The notes: generated by a model not told the origin, from the letters alone. Counted from the stretch's first letter, positions 33,672-43,439 are shown. The stretch is 64,000 nucleotides of DNA from WTGJ01 sp965237765 (GCA_965237765.1 OZ250157.1:1178001-1242000); one strand, 5' to 3'. A program made the numbers and translations.

Positions 33672-35660
33672 ATGAAGGCACGTATTTTGACCGTGGGGCT
33701 GTTGGCGGCGCTGGCGCTGAGCGTCAGCATCGTCGGCGCCCAAGACGATATGATGAAGATCTATCCGCAACAATACGCGACGATCGCCGATTGGGTCGCC
33801 GCGGGCGGCGCGGATATCACCAGCTTCAACGGCCCGGAAATCGAAGGTATGCCGCCGGCTTCTGAGCGGCTGCCGAGCGAGCCGGCTGTTGTGGATCCGC
33901 TGGAAGGCATCGGCGTTTATGGCGGCGAGCTGGCCGGCCCGAGCACGAATCCGGTGTGCTGCGGCTGGGATGCGCTCGAGGCGCGCCTGCAGAAGCTGCT
34001 CACCATCGATACCGACCTCGCGACCATCATCCCCAACGTCGCCAAAGGCATCGACATCAGCGACGATCAATCCACCTACACCATCCACCTGCGCGAAGGG
34101 CATAAGTGGTCCGATGGCGCGCCTTTCACGACGGAAGACTTCCGTTTCTACCTGGAGGACGTGCTGGCCAACGAGTCGCTGACGCCAGGCGGCAAAGGCC
34201 CATGGGGACCAGATGGACAACTTCCGCAGCTGGAAATCCATTCCGACACCAGCTTCACCGTCACTTTCCATCGCGCCTACCCGACCTTCCCGGTCGCCCT
34301 GGGTAGTGAAGTGGGCAACCGCGGCTACCTGCCGGCGCATTACTTCCAACAATTCCACATCGACCACAACGAGGGCGCCAACGACCTGGCCGCCGAAGCG
34401 GGCTTTGAGGATTGGGTGCAGCTCTTCAACGCGCGCAAATCGCCCTATAACTGGACTTGGAACCTGGGCTCGGAAACGGACCCGAATGGCCCCACGCTGA
34501 ACACTTTCGTCTATGTCAGCACGGACGCCTTTGGCAATAAGTACTACGAGCGCAACCCCTATTTCTTCAAGATCGATACGGCGGGTAACCAGCTGCCCTA
34601 CGCCGATAGCCTGAAGCGCATCCTCGTCGAGGATTTGCAGGTGCAAGACCTGAAGGCCGTCGCCGGCGAATACAGCCACTACGGCTGGGGCATCCTGCTG
34701 AATTACTCCACCTACCGCGATGGCGAGGAAAACGGCGGCTACCGCACGGCGCTTACTTCCTACAACCGCGGCAACGAGTATGTCTGCATGCTGAACCACA
34801 CGCACCCGAACCCGGATCTGCGGGAACTCTTCCTCGATGTGCGCCTGCGGCAGGCGATGAATGTGGCCATCGACCGCGACGAAATCAACGAGTTGGTCTA
34901 CTTCGGGTTGGCGACGCCGTCACAGTCCGCGCCGACGCCTGTCTCCGTCTTCTATGAGCCCTGGATGACGACGCACTGGGCGCAATACGACCCCGATCTC
35001 GCCAACCAGCTGCTCGACGAGATGGGCATGGACCAGCGCGATGGCGATGGCTGGCGCCTGCGCCCCGATGGCGAACCGTTCTTCCTCAATATGCAGGTCA
35101 GCGTGCCCGAAGAAGCCTGGCAGAAGATCGGCGAGCTGATGTCCGATTACTGGCAGGCGGTCGGCTTGAACGTGCAATACAAGCTGATCGAGATTGGCCT
35201 GTATAACGAGCTGCGCAACAGCGCGCAACACGACATCGCCTGCTGGGGCCACGATATCACCGATATCGGCGAATACTCCAACAGCATGACGAACCTGCGG
35301 CCGCACTGGGGCGCGCGCCATGGCGCCCATGGCTGGCGCATCTACATGCAAACCGATGGCGCCGATGGCATCGAGCCGCCGAACGACATCAAGCTGGCCT
35401 GGCTGATGGCCGACAATCTGCTCGAATCGCCCTACGGCTCGGAAGAATACAACTTCTGGGGCAACCAGATCAACGACCTCGTCTTCGGGGGCACGTGGTT
35501 CATCGGCGTGATTCAGCTACCGCCGCAGCCGCTGCTCTTCGATGTGGACCTGCGCAACACGCCGCCCAACGACACCGAAGGTTTGTGGAGTTGGAGCTAT
35601 CGCCAATGGGTGATGTTCATGCCCGAGCAATGGTCCTTCGGCCTCGCGGACGGCGGTTAA
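33672..35660 (+). CDS. extracellular solute-binding protein, family 5 (paralogue of 4912-6918)
   Basis: 662 residues: signal peptide (KARILTVGLLAALALSVSIV, cleavage near GAQ-DD), mature start MMKIYPQQYATIADWVAAGG, and the family-5 region TYTIHLREGHKWSDGAPFTT. It is alignable over its whole length with the first binding protein. The ATG follows GGGAGGAAAAA. It is third in the aldehyde dehydrogenase/enolase operon, 108 bases after the enolase gene, and is closed by a terminator at 35684-35733. Two closely related binding proteins for one permease pair suggest different oligosaccharide lengths or sulfation states. Confidence 0.88.
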   Translation: MKARILTVGLLAALALSVSIVGAQDDMMKIYPQQYATIADWVAAGGADITSFNGPEIEGMPPASERLPSEPAVVDPLEGIGVYGGELAGPSTNPVCCGWDALEARLQKLLTIDTDLATIIPNVAKGIDISDDQSTYTIHLREGHKWSDGAPFTTEDFRFYLEDVLANESLTPGGKGPWGPDGQLPQLEIHSDTSFTVTFHRAYPTFPVALGSEVGNRGYLPAHYFQQFHIDHNEGANDLAAEAGFEDWVQLFNARKSPYNWTWNLGSETDPNGPTLNTFVYVSTDAFGNKYYERNPYFFKIDTAGNQLPYADSLKRILVEDLQVQDLKAVAGEYSHYGWGILLNYSTYRDGEENGGYRTALTSYNRGNEYVCMLNHTHPNPDLRELFLDVRLRQAMNVAIDRDEINELVYFGLATPSQSAPTPVSVFYEPWMTTHWAQYDPDLANQLLDEMGMDQRDGDGWRLRPDGEPFFLNMQVSVPEEAWQKIGELMSDYWQAVGLNVQYKLIEIGLYNELRNSAQHDIACWGHDITDIGEYSNSMTNLRPHWGARHGAHGWRIYMQTDGADGIEPPNDIKLAWLMADNLLESPYGSEEYNFWGNQINDLVFGGTWFIGVIQLPPQPLLFDVDLRNTPPNDTEGLWSWSYRQWVMFMPEQWSFGLADGG

Positions 35661-35683
35661 TTGTAGTTTCGGTTTCATCTAGC

Positions 35684-35733
35684 AGGGGGCGCGGGGGCTG
35701 GCGAGCGATCGCCGGCGCCCGCGCCCTCTTTTC
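35684..35733 (+). terminator. rho-independent terminator of the dehydrogenase/binding-protein operon
   Basis: A 15-bp G+C-rich stem with two mismatches (AGGGGGCGCGGGGGC against GCGCCCGCGCCCTCT) around a loop containing GCGATCGC, followed by TTTT. Confidence 0.7.
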
Positions 35734-35777
35734 ATATCACGTATGACACTGAGGGCTGAGGAGGGAAGGAAACCGCC

Positions 35778-37842
35778 GTGACGGAGACAGCCCTGCGCGA
35801 GCTGCGCTACCGCCAGATTCACCTCGATTTCCACACCAGCGAGCACATCGGCGGCATCGGCGCTCGCTTCGACGCGGACGAATTCGCCGATACGCTGGTG
35901 CGGGCGCATGTCGATTCCATCACCTGTTTCGCGCGCTGCCACCATGGCTGGCTGTATTACGAATCCGCCGCCACGCCCGAGCGCCAGCACCCGCATTTGG
36001 AATGCGATTTGCTGCGCGAACAAATCGCCGCCTGCCATGCGCGCGGCATCCGCGTGCCCATCTATACCAGCGTGCAATGGGATCATTTGATCGCGCAGGA
36101 GCGGCCGGAATGGCTGGCGCGCGATGAAGAGGGGCGGCCCATCGGCGGCGGGCCGCATAGTAGCGGCTTCTACCGCCGCCTCGCCGTCAACTCCCCCTAT
36201 CGCGATTACCTCTACGCCCACCTGCGCGACATCCTGGAGACGATGCCCGTCGATGGCCTCTTCCTGGATATCGTCTTCCCGCTGACCGATTCCTCGCGCT
36301 GGACGCAGGAAGCGATGCGCGCCGCCGGGCTGGACCCGCGCGATGCCCGGCGCGCCGCCGTTTTGGGGCGCGGGTCATCGACGAATTTCGGTTGGCGACG
36401 AGCGCCTTCATCCGCCAGTTCAACGCCGATTGCACGATCTTCTACAACCGCGGGCATATCGGCCCGCACCATCGGCCGAGCGCGGCCGCCTTCAGCCACT
36501 TCGAGGTGGAATCCTTGCCGAGCGGCGCCTGGGGCTATGGGCATTTCCCGGCGGCGGCGCGCTTCGCCCGCGGGCTGGGCAAGCCGATCCTCGGGCAAAC
36601 CGGGAAATTCCACACCGCCTGGGGCGATTTTCATTCGTTCAAGAACGCAACGGCCTTGGAATACGAATGCGCGCGCATGCTGGCCCATGGGGCGCGCTGC
36701 ATGATCGGCGACCAGCTCACGCCGGATGGCCGGATCGACCCGCATGTCTATGCGCTCGTCGCCGGGGTGTATGAGCGCGTCGCCCGCTGCGAGTCCTATT
36801 GTGAAGGCAGCCGGCCGCTGGCCGATATTGGCATGCTCACGCCCGAAGAATTCGCCGAAGCGAATACCGGCGGCATCCCGCCGGCCATCCAGGGCGCCAG
36901 CATGATGATGGAGGAAGCAGCGCACCAATTCGACATCCTCGATAGCCAGAGCGATTTCGCGCCTTATCAAGTCTTGATCCTGCCGGATATGATTCCGGTG
37001 GACGATGCCCTGCGCGCCAAGCTGGAGTCTTACCTGGCAGGCGGCGGGCAGATCCTCGCTACTTTCGAATCGGGCTTGAATGCGTCGCCAGGCGATGGCG
37101 CGCAGACGGCTTTCAACTTGCCGGCGCTCGGCGTGTCGCTGGTGGACGAAGGGCCGCGCGATGAGCAGGGGCAACTGGCGCGCGGGCGGTACTATCCGCA
37201 AAGCTCCGATTTCGCAGAATATGTGCTGCCGGCCGGGCCGCTGGCGGCGGGCCTGCCGCCAACGGAGCACGTCATGTATGCGCGCGGGACGCATATCGCC
37301 GCGGCAGGGGTGGGCGAAACGCTGATGCATGTCTTGCCCGCGTATTTTGACCGCGGTCGGGGGCGCTTCTGCTCGCATCGGCAAACGCCATCCGCGGGGC
37401 ATAGCGGGCCGGCGGCGGCGGTGCTGGGCGCGGGCTGCCTCTATTTCAGCCACCCTACTCTTCACACAATACCGGCGCAACGCGCCGCGCTGGTGCCGCA
37501 CGCTCTTCCTGAATGGCTCTGCGCCTGCTGTTGCCCGCGCCGCTCATCCGGCATGACGGCCCGAGCACGCTGCGCGCGGCCATCCACGAGCAAGCGAGTG
37601 AGCGGCGGCGGGTGCTGCATTTGCTGCATTACATCCCCGAGCGGCGCGGCGAGCAGCTGGACACGATCGAGGATGTCATCCCGCTATATGGGCTGGGGTT
37701 GAGCGTGCGGGCGGAGCGGGCGCCGCGGGTCATCACTACCGCGCTAGGTGGCGAGGAATTGCCGTTCACCTACGCGGAGGGGCGCGTGAATTTCACGTTA
37801 CCGCGGCTGGAGGGGCATGAACTGGTGGTGCTGGTGGATTGA
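35778..37842 (+). pseudogene. GHL6-type putative glycoside hydrolase, several frameshifts
   Basis: A ~690-residue TIM-barrel protein of the hypothetical glycosyl hydrolase 6 (GHL6) kind with a beta-galactosidase-trimerisation-like middle domain. The first frame runs RYRQIHLDFHTSEHIGG...DGLFLDIVFPLT to about 36370. It then shifts to AFIRQFNADCTIFYN...LGQTGKFHTAWGDFHS. After about 37450 it needs another shift (LFTQYRRNAPRW), and near 37510 a further one to ALRLLLPAPLIRHDGPSTLR, ending at 37842. The reading is otherwise well preserved, so errors in the sequence are as likely as decay. Family members are thought to act on plant or algal glycans; the substrate is unknown. Confidence 0.7.
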
Positions 37843-37851
37843 GCCTGGCGG

Positions 37852-38368
37852 TTAGCTGGCGCGTTGCTTCCGCCGGGCGCGGGCGAGCAAGGGTTCGGCC
37901 GCCAGCCAGGATGCGGCGCCCAGCAGCAGGGCGGCGAGCATCGTGATCGTTGGTCGCAGGCGGCCCAACAGGCTGATTTGCAAGAACACTTCCACCATCC
38001 CCAGAGTAGAGCAGCTGCCCGCCCATCACGCGCGCGACGCGCCAGGCCAACCCGCCGCTGGCCGCACCGCGCAGGTAGTAGCCCGCCAGCAAGGGCACGA
38101 GCACCAACGCCGCCACGGCCAGCAGAATCGCCGCCAGGATGCTGACGCTGGCTTGCACGTAGATGGTCGGCCCCAAGTCATCGAAGCTGCCACTCAGCTG
38201 CAGGCGGTTGGTCAGCGCCAGGGAAAGCGTGTGCGTGCCCGTATACATCAGGTAGCCGAGCGCGCAATGGAGCGGCAGCAGCGCATAGGCGAGGATTTCG
38301 CGCCCGAGCGCGTGCCGTCCCTTCGCGGCCGTAAGAAGCGCACCACACGGCGGCCGCGCCTCGGTCAT
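37852..38368 (-). pseudogene. four-helix membrane protein, one frameshift, repeat in N-terminus
   Basis: It begins MTEARPPCGALLTAAKGRHALGR, of which LTAAKGRHAL is repeat-encoded. Hydrophobic segments follow (REILAYALLPLHCALGYLMY, ASVSILAAILLAVAALVLVP, VMGGQLLYSG), and after a one-base shift near 37990-38000 comes EVFLQISLLGRLRPTITMLAA to the TAA at 37852. The family is unknown. The ATG overlaps the TGA of the GH117 gene (38365-38368), so it is co-translated with a glycosidase. Confidence 0.5.
38308..38340. repeat. single repeat unit inside a membrane-protein gene
   Basis: GCGCGTGCCGTCCCTTCGCG plus GCCGTAAGAA, the GTCCC-core variant also found at 52433-52522. In the coding sense it encodes LLTAAKGRHAL in frame. 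Confidence 0.8.
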
Positions 38369-39597
38369 TTCAGGATGGTCGCGGGGTCGGTCGCGCTTTG
38401 TTCGGCGAGGATGCGCGCGCGCCAATCTTCCGGCAGGGCCATCATGCGCTGGAACCAGGTATCGGAATCGAAGCGCTGGGTGTTGCGCTTGAATTCGGGG
38501 CGGACGATATCGCGGCTGAGGGCGCAATCCCAGCGCAGGATGTGGCAGTTGAAACCGAGGCCGCCGCCGCCGCCGCCCACGGGGTTGATATGCGAGAGGC
38601 CCCAGTGGATGCCGCGGCCGTCGCCATTGTCAGCGAAGGCGTCCGGGCAGAAGGGGCCGGGCGCGATGGGCGGCATCTGCACGTGGGCCATGGGCGAGAA
38701 ATTCAGGCCGTCAGGGGCATATTGCACCGTGTTCTTCTCCGGGCCATCGAGGATGCACAGCATGGCGATACCCTCTTTGAAGGGCCAGAGCATCGTCTCG
38801 TGCCCGGAATGGTGGGTGGGGTTGAGCGGCGATTTGACATAGGGGCCAAAGGGGTCTTCGGCGATGGCCACGCCCTGGGCGATGCGCAGCGAATCGCCGG
38901 TTTTATCGCCCGGGTGGCCTTTGTAATAAAGCCAGATCTTGCCCTGGTAGACGAGCGGGTAGGGGTCGTGGACCGCGCAGCCATCCCAATCGCCGGCGGC
39001 GCCCGCGGGGACGACCGGCTCGTCGGTGCGCGTCCAAGGGCCATCGGGAGAATCGGCCCAGGCCATGCTGACGCCGACGCAATCGTACTGGCGCCACATG
39101 GTCGTGAAGGTCTGGTAGAAGAGGAAAAAACGGCCGCCATAGGCGAGCACATCGGGCGTGGAAAGCGAGCGGTCGCCAAAGGTGCCCTTCGGCGCACGGT
39201 GGACAGCGATGCCCTGTTCTTCCCACTGGAAGCCGTCATCGGAGGTGGCGTAGGCGATATCGGCGAGGTCCCAATCGACGGCGGGGCGTTCATCATCGGC
39301 TTCATACAGGCGGTCGCGGCTGACAGGGCCGTATTTGGTATGGCGACGCGTATACCAGACGTAGTATTTGCCGTTGATCTTTAGGACTTTGCTCGGGTCG
39401 CGCCGCGAGGTCGTCTCATCCGCGCCGATGCCGGTGACGCGAGAATATTTGAAATTGGTGTAGAAGGGATTCTCGTAATCCTGGATGCCGCCGCGGGTGT
39501 CGTACCAGCGCTGCATGGCGGCGCTGAGGGGGCGATCGGGCTTTTCGCGGGGCATTTGCGCGGGGAAGGCTTTAGGCTGGCTATTCGTGTCGCTCAT
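38365..39597 (-). CDS. GH117 family glycoside hydrolase
   Basis: 410 residues with strong resemblance to GH117 alpha-1,3-(3,6-anhydro)-L-galactosidases. TSRRDPSKVL (RRDP 65-68), KYYVWYTRRHT, VDWDLADIAYATSDDG, RSLSTPDVLAYGG, CAVHDPYPLVYQGKIWLYYKG, HHSGHETMLWPFKEGIA and PDAFADNGDGRGIHWGLSHI together cover the propeller and its RRDP, HDP and SGHE active-site segments. It lacks a signal peptide and so is probably cytoplasmic. It is third in the operon isomerase, Gfo/Idh/MocA, GH117, membrane protein, driven by the promoter at 41599-41627 that carries the shared operator. Confidence 0.85.
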   Translation of the reverse strand: MSDTNSQPKAFPAQMPREKPDRPLSAAMQRWYDTRGGIQDYENPFYTNFKYSRVTGIGADETTSRRDPSKVLKINGKYYVWYTRRHTKYGPVSRDRLYEADDERPAVDWDLADIAYATSDDGFQWEEQGIAVHRAPKGTFGDRSLSTPDVLAYGGRFFLFYQTFTTMWRQYDCVGVSMAWADSPDGPWTRTDEPVVPAGAAGDWDGCAVHDPYPLVYQGKIWLYYKGHPGDKTGDSLRIAQGVAIAEDPFGPYVKSPLNPTHHSGHETMLWPFKEGIAMLCILDGPEKNTVQYAPDGLNFSPMAHVQMPPIAPGPFCPDAFADNGDGRGIHWGLSHINPVGGGGGGLGFNCHILRWDCALSRDIVRPEFKRNTQRFDSDTWFQRMMALPEDWRARILAEQSATDPATILK

Positions 39598-39625
39598 TCT
39601 TCTTCTCCTCCGAACATTCGAGTTT

Positions 39626-40696
39626 TCATTGCGCCCAGGACAGGCGCTCGGGTGGCGGGAAATCGCTGTGGATGGCGACGGGTTGGCCGCTCGCCGCCGA
39701 CGCTTCCAGCGCGGTCAATATCTCGATGAGGTGGATCGCCTGCTCGGCGCTGGCGCGGTGCGGTCGGTCTTCGCGGAGGGCCTGCGCCAGCTCCCGCACG
39801 CCGCGGCCCCAGCGCATCCCCAGCGATGGGCGCAAGGGCGGCAGCGGCACGTACGCCTCGCCATAGGGGGCGTGGGCGAGGGCGCAATCGGGCATTTGCC
39901 AATCGCCGAGGTGCAAGCGGCCCGCATCGCCATGGAATTCGACGCCGGACTGGCGGCTGCGATGGGCATAATAATTGGCCGTCAGGCGCACGAGCGGGCC
40001 GTCTCCCAGCTCGAGCAGGGCGAAATAGGCCTCTGGCTTGGGGAGCGTGAAGTCTTCGCCGGCCAGGGTGCGGCGCACGGGCATCAGCGTGTGGCGCTGG
40101 GCGGAAGCGCGGCGCACTGGACCGAAGATCGCCGTCAGTAAGGCCAGCGGGTAGATGCCGACATCGAAGAGCACGCCGACCTCGTAAAAGGGCTGTGGCG
40201 CCGGGTGCCAGCTCTCGATGCGCCCGTGGTTGACATCGGCGAAAACGAGGCGCACACGGCCCAATTCGCCCGTGGCGACGGCGCGCCAGGCCGTCTGTTG
40301 CGCTTCGCCCAAATAGGTGAAGGGCGAGCAGGCCAGGCGGCGGCCGCTTTCTCGCGCCAAATCGCGCAGATCCTCGGCATCGGCCAGCGTGAGGGCCAGG
40401 GGCTTCTCGGAATAGACGTGCACCCCGGCGCGCAGGGCCGCCCGCGTGATAGGCGCGTGCGAATCATTCGGCGTGAGGTTGACGGCGATATCGACCGCCT
40501 CGTCCGCCAGCAATTCCGCCAGATCGGCATACTGGCGCACCTTGTGCGCTGTCGCCAGGCGCTCGGCCGCGGCCGCGTTCACATCCGTCACGCCGACCAG
40601 CTGGATTTCCGGATATTCGAGGAGGCTGCGCGCGTATTGGCCGGCGATGATGCCGCAGCCGATAAGGGCGACGCGGGTCGGGCCGCTAGTCCGCAT
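39626..40696 (-). CDS. Gfo/Idh/MocA family oxidoreductase
   Basis: 356-residue NAD(P)-dependent sugar dehydrogenase: Rossmann opening VALIGCGIIAGQYA, SEKPLALTLADAEDL with the conserved EKP lysine, and a C-terminal beta-sheet substrate domain (LTANYYAHRSRQSGVEFHG). The ATG at 40696 overlaps the upstream isomerase gene by 11 bases. Such enzymes oxidise cyclic sugars or inositols, or hydrolyse glycosides through a redox step. The precise substrate is not readable. Confidence 0.88.
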   Translation of the reverse strand: MRTSGPTRVALIGCGIIAGQYARSLLEYPEIQLVGVTDVNAAAAERLATAHKVRQYADLAELLADEAVDIAVNLTPNDSHAPITRAALRAGVHVYSEKPLALTLADAEDLRDLARESGRRLACSPFTYLGEAQQTAWRAVATGELGRVRLVFADVNHGRIESWHPAPQPFYEVGVLFDVGIYPLALLTAIFGPVRRASAQRHTLMPVRRTLAGEDFTLPKPEAYFALLELGDGPLVRLTANYYAHRSRQSGVEFHGDAGRLHLGDWQMPDCALAHAPYGEAYVPLPPLRPSLGMRWGRGVRELAQALREDRPHRASAEQAIHLIEILTALEASAASGQPVAIHSDFPPPERLSWAQ

Positions 40697-41510
40697 GGGC
40701 CGCCTGCCAGGCGCGCACCCAATCCGCGCCGCGAGCGACGCCCGGCCGCGGGTCCTCCTGCTCCGGCTCGTGCTCGATGCTGATAGCGCCCGCGTAGCCG
40801 AACTCGCGCAGGGCGGCCAGGCAATCGCCGATGGGGACGATGCCTGCGCCCAGCTCGCAGGTGTCATGCGGCAGGCCGACCTTGGGCACGTCCTTGAGGT
40901 GCACATAAAAGACGCGCGCGCCGAGCTTGCGAATGGCCCGCGCCGCATCGTAGCCGTGCGTGCCGAACCAGCCCGTATCCACGCAGGCGCCGATGGGCGA
41001 ATCGCTCTCCGCGCCGATGATATCGAGCAGCATCTGCGCCGTCTCCTCGCGCGGGTGGTTTTCGTAGGCAAGGAGCAGTCCCTGTTCGCGCAGCATGGCG
41101 ATCAGCCAATCGCGCTCGCTGGCCTCGAAGAGTAGGGGTGTGCTCGTGCCAACGATGGGAGAGGCGAGGCGGTGGGCAATTTCGCAGCTGCGCAGGAAAG
41201 TGGCGCAGTCGTCGCCGACGTTGCAGGCGCGGCTGGCGACGGTGAGGCGATGCTCGGCCAGCAGGTCGACGGCGATATCGAGATGCGCGTCGGAAGCCCA
41301 GCACGCGTCGAGGTGCCCTTCCCAGAGGTCGAGGCGATCGAAGCCGAGCGCGCGGATTTCGGCAAAGATTTCGCCGAGGCGTTCGCGGTAGGTAGCCAGC
41401 GGTTGGAAGTGGGCGCGGGTCGTACGCGCGCCCTCGCCCCAGCCGCCACTCAACCGATAGCCGGTCTGACGGGCGACGTAGTTGGCGCTCATGAAGGACA
41501 ACGGATTCAT
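40686..41510 (-). CDS. xylose-isomerase-like TIM-barrel protein (sugar isomerase/epimerase)
   Basis: 274 residues. The barrel motif FDRLDLWEGHL leads into the metal-binding set LLAYENHP, GACVDTGW, ARVFYVHLKDV and ISIEHEPEQED, typical of the AP-endonuclease-2/IolE-type fold with Glu, Asp, His and Glu ligands. It would isomerise or epimerise a keto sugar, often together with a Gfo/Idh/MocA partner as here (11-base overlap). It is first in the leftward operon. ATG 41510 or 41492 are both possible; neither has a clear ribosome-binding site. Confidence 0.85.
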   Translation of the reverse strand: MNPLSFMSANYVARQTGYRLSGGWGEGARTTRAHFQPLATYRERLGEIFAEIRALGFDRLDLWEGHLDACWASDAHLDIAVDLLAEHRLTVASRACNVGDDCATFLRSCEIAHRLASPIVGTSTPLLFEASERDWLIAMLREQGLLLAYENHPREETAQMLLDIIGAESDSPIGACVDTGWFGTHGYDAARAIRKLGARVFYVHLKDVPKVGLPHDTCELGAGIVPIGDCLAALREFGYAGAISIEHEPEQEDPRPGVARGADWVRAWQAAHAD

Positions 41511-41553
41511 TGTCTGCGAATTCGCTGTAGGGGGTTGGCGGGCGCGGGGTCCG

Positions 41554-41627
41554 TTGGCAAGGGTGGCATCCTCTGGTTATACTGCTCACATTGGCGAGAT
41601 TGTAGACAATTCACATATCCCTGTCAA
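41554..41627. promoter_or_regulatory. divergent promoters sharing one operator (isomerase and GMC operons)
   Basis: Leftward: -35 TTGACA (41627-41622), 17 bases, -10 TACAAT (41604-41599). Rightward: -35 TTGGCA (41554-41559), 18 bases, -10 TATACT (41578-41583). The palindrome ATTGTAGACAAT (41599-41610) overlaps the leftward -10 and lies just downstream of the rightward -10, ideal for repressing both. GTGAATTGTCTACAATC is identical to the 4681 and 6953 sites. Confidence 0.75.
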
Positions 41628-41642
41628 AAGGAGGCGCTCTCT

Positions 41643-43223
41643 ATGTTGGTCGATTACCTCGTCATCGGCGCCGGTAGCGCGGGTTGCGCGGTCGCTGCCC
41701 GCTTGAGCGAAGACGAAGGTAGCGTAGTCGCCCTCCTCGAAGCCGGCGGCCGCGATGATGACGACGTCATCCGCATCCCCGCCAATTTCGGCGATCTCTT
41801 CGAGACGGAGCGCGATTGGAATTACCGCACGGTGCCGCAACCGGGCCTCGCCGGGCGCAGCGAATACATCCCGCGCGGGAAGCTGCTCGGCGGCTCCAGC
41901 TCGATGAACGCGATGGTCTACCAGCGCGGCCACCCGAGCGATTACGACGCCTGGGCGGCGGCGGGCAACGCGGGTTGGGCTTATGCTGATGTGCTGCCTT
42001 ATTTTCTGCGCATGCAGCACCAGGAGCGCGGCGCTTCCCCCCACCACGCCACTGGCGGCCCGTTGAACGTCGCTGATTTGCGCGACCCGCACCCGCTCAG
42101 CCAGGCGTTCGTCGCCGCGGCGGTGGAATGCGGCTTCAACCACAACCCGGATTTCAACGACGGCGAGCAAGAAGGCTTCGGCATCTACCAGGTGACGCAG
42201 AAGGATGGCGAGCGCTGGTCGGCGGCGGCGGCCTATTTGCGGCCGGCGCTGGGCCGCGCGAACCTCATCGCGCAGAGCGGCGCGCAGGTCACGCGTTTGC
42301 TCTTCGATGGGCGGCGCTGCGTCGGCGCGGAATATCGGCGGGGTGGGGCGGCGCAGGAGATCCGCGTTTCCCGCGAAGTGGTGCTTTGCGGCGGCGCCAT
42401 CAATTCGCCGCAATTGCTCTTGCTATCGGGAATCGGGCCGGCGGCGGAGCTGGCGGCGCTCGGGATTCCGCTTGTGCTCGATGCGCCCGGGGTCGGTCAG
42501 AACTTGATGGACCATTTGCAGGCGCCCGTCGCCCACCACTGTACACAGCCGATATCGCTGCTGAATAAGGATTCGCTGGAGGAGCGCGCGCGTTACGATA
42601 ACGAGCGGCGCGGGATGCTGACCTCCAACCTGGGTGAAGCGGGCGGCTTCGTGCGGATGAATCCGGCCGCGCCGGCGCCGGAGGTGCAATTCCATTTTGG
42701 GCCGGATTTCTTCGTGATGCATGGCTTCCACCCGCTGGAGGGGCATGGCTATACCATCCTGCCCGGGCTGGTCGGCACGCGCAGCCGTGGCGAATTGCGC
42801 CTGCAGAGCGCGGACCCGCTGGCGCCGCCGGCCATCGACCCGCGCATCTTGAGCGACGAAAGGGATATGGAAGGGATGCTCTTCGCCGTCAAACTGGCGC
42901 GGAGGATCGCCGCGGCGGATGCGCTCGCGCCTTACCGTGGCGCGGAGGAGCTGCCCGGGCCGGAGGTGAAGAGCGATGATGAGCTGCGCGATTACCTGCG
43001 GCGCTTCACCATCACGATTTACCATCCGGTGGGCACCTGCAAGATGGGAGCGGCGTCGGACCGTAGTGCGGTGGTGGACACGCGGTTGCGCGTGCACGGG
43101 CTAGATGGGCTACGCGTGGCGGATGCCAGCATGATGCCGATCATCATCAACGCCAACACGAACGCGCCCTGTATCATGATTGGCGAACGGGCAGCGGATT
43201 TTATTAAGGAAGATCACTCATGA
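41643..43223 (+). CDS. GMC-family FAD oxidoreductase (choline dehydrogenase-like)
   Basis: 526 residues. FAD-binding YLVIGAGSAGCAVAARL at the N-terminus, GMC signature 1 region PRGKLLGGSSSMNAMVYQRG, signature 2 GAINSPQLLLLSGIGP, and the C-terminal active-site His pair region YHPVGTCKMG...NTNAPCIMIGERAAD. The ATG at 41643 follows AAAAGGAGG. It would oxidise an alcohol or sugar hydroxyl, passing electrons to O2 or a quinone. It starts the rightward operon leading to the GH117-GH117 fusion, under the shared operator. Confidence 0.88.
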   Translation: MLVDYLVIGAGSAGCAVAARLSEDEGSVVALLEAGGRDDDDVIRIPANFGDLFETERDWNYRTVPQPGLAGRSEYIPRGKLLGGSSSMNAMVYQRGHPSDYDAWAAAGNAGWAYADVLPYFLRMQHQERGASPHHATGGPLNVADLRDPHPLSQAFVAAAVECGFNHNPDFNDGEQEGFGIYQVTQKDGERWSAAAAYLRPALGRANLIAQSGAQVTRLLFDGRRCVGAEYRRGGAAQEIRVSREVVLCGGAINSPQLLLLSGIGPAAELAALGIPLVLDAPGVGQNLMDHLQAPVAHHCTQPISLLNKDSLEERARYDNERRGMLTSNLGEAGGFVRMNPAAPAPEVQFHFGPDFFVMHGFHPLEGHGYTILPGLVGTRSRGELRLQSADPLAPPAIDPRILSDERDMEGMLFAVKLARRIAAADALAPYRGAEELPGPEVKSDDELRDYLRRFTITIYHPVGTCKMGAASDRSAVVDTRLRVHGLDGLRVADASMMPIIINANTNAPCIMIGERAADFIKEDHS

Positions 43224-43435
43224 TGAACAGCGTGTTGATGGGGGCGATCATGGGCCTGTGCGCGGTGGTCGCGCACAATTTCGTGCAACGGCGGGCCAAG
43301 GACGTGGCGCGGGTGGCCGCTTCCGTGAAGTTGCCGCCGCGCTTGCTGGAGATTGCCATCACCGTGCTGCTGGCGGCGCCAGTCGCGTTCGTGATTCTCT
43401 ACATTTTGAGCACGCTGGGCATCATTACGGAGTAA
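43220..43435 (+). CDS. small two-helix membrane protein, copy 1
   Basis: 71 residues. An N-terminal helix (VLMGAIMGLCAVVAHNFV), a basic connector (QRRAKDVARVAASVKLPPR) and a second helix (AITVLLAAPVAFVILYIL), ending STLGIITE. Its ATG overlaps the TGA of the GMC gene. A diverged second copy lies at 43592-43810. It is possibly a membrane anchor or electron-transfer partner for the GMC enzyme; the family is not recognised. Confidence 0.65.
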   Translation: MMNSVLMGAIMGLCAVVAHNFVQRRAKDVARVAASVKLPPRLLEIAITVLLAAPVAFVILYILSTLGIITE

Positions 43436-43439
43436 GGCA

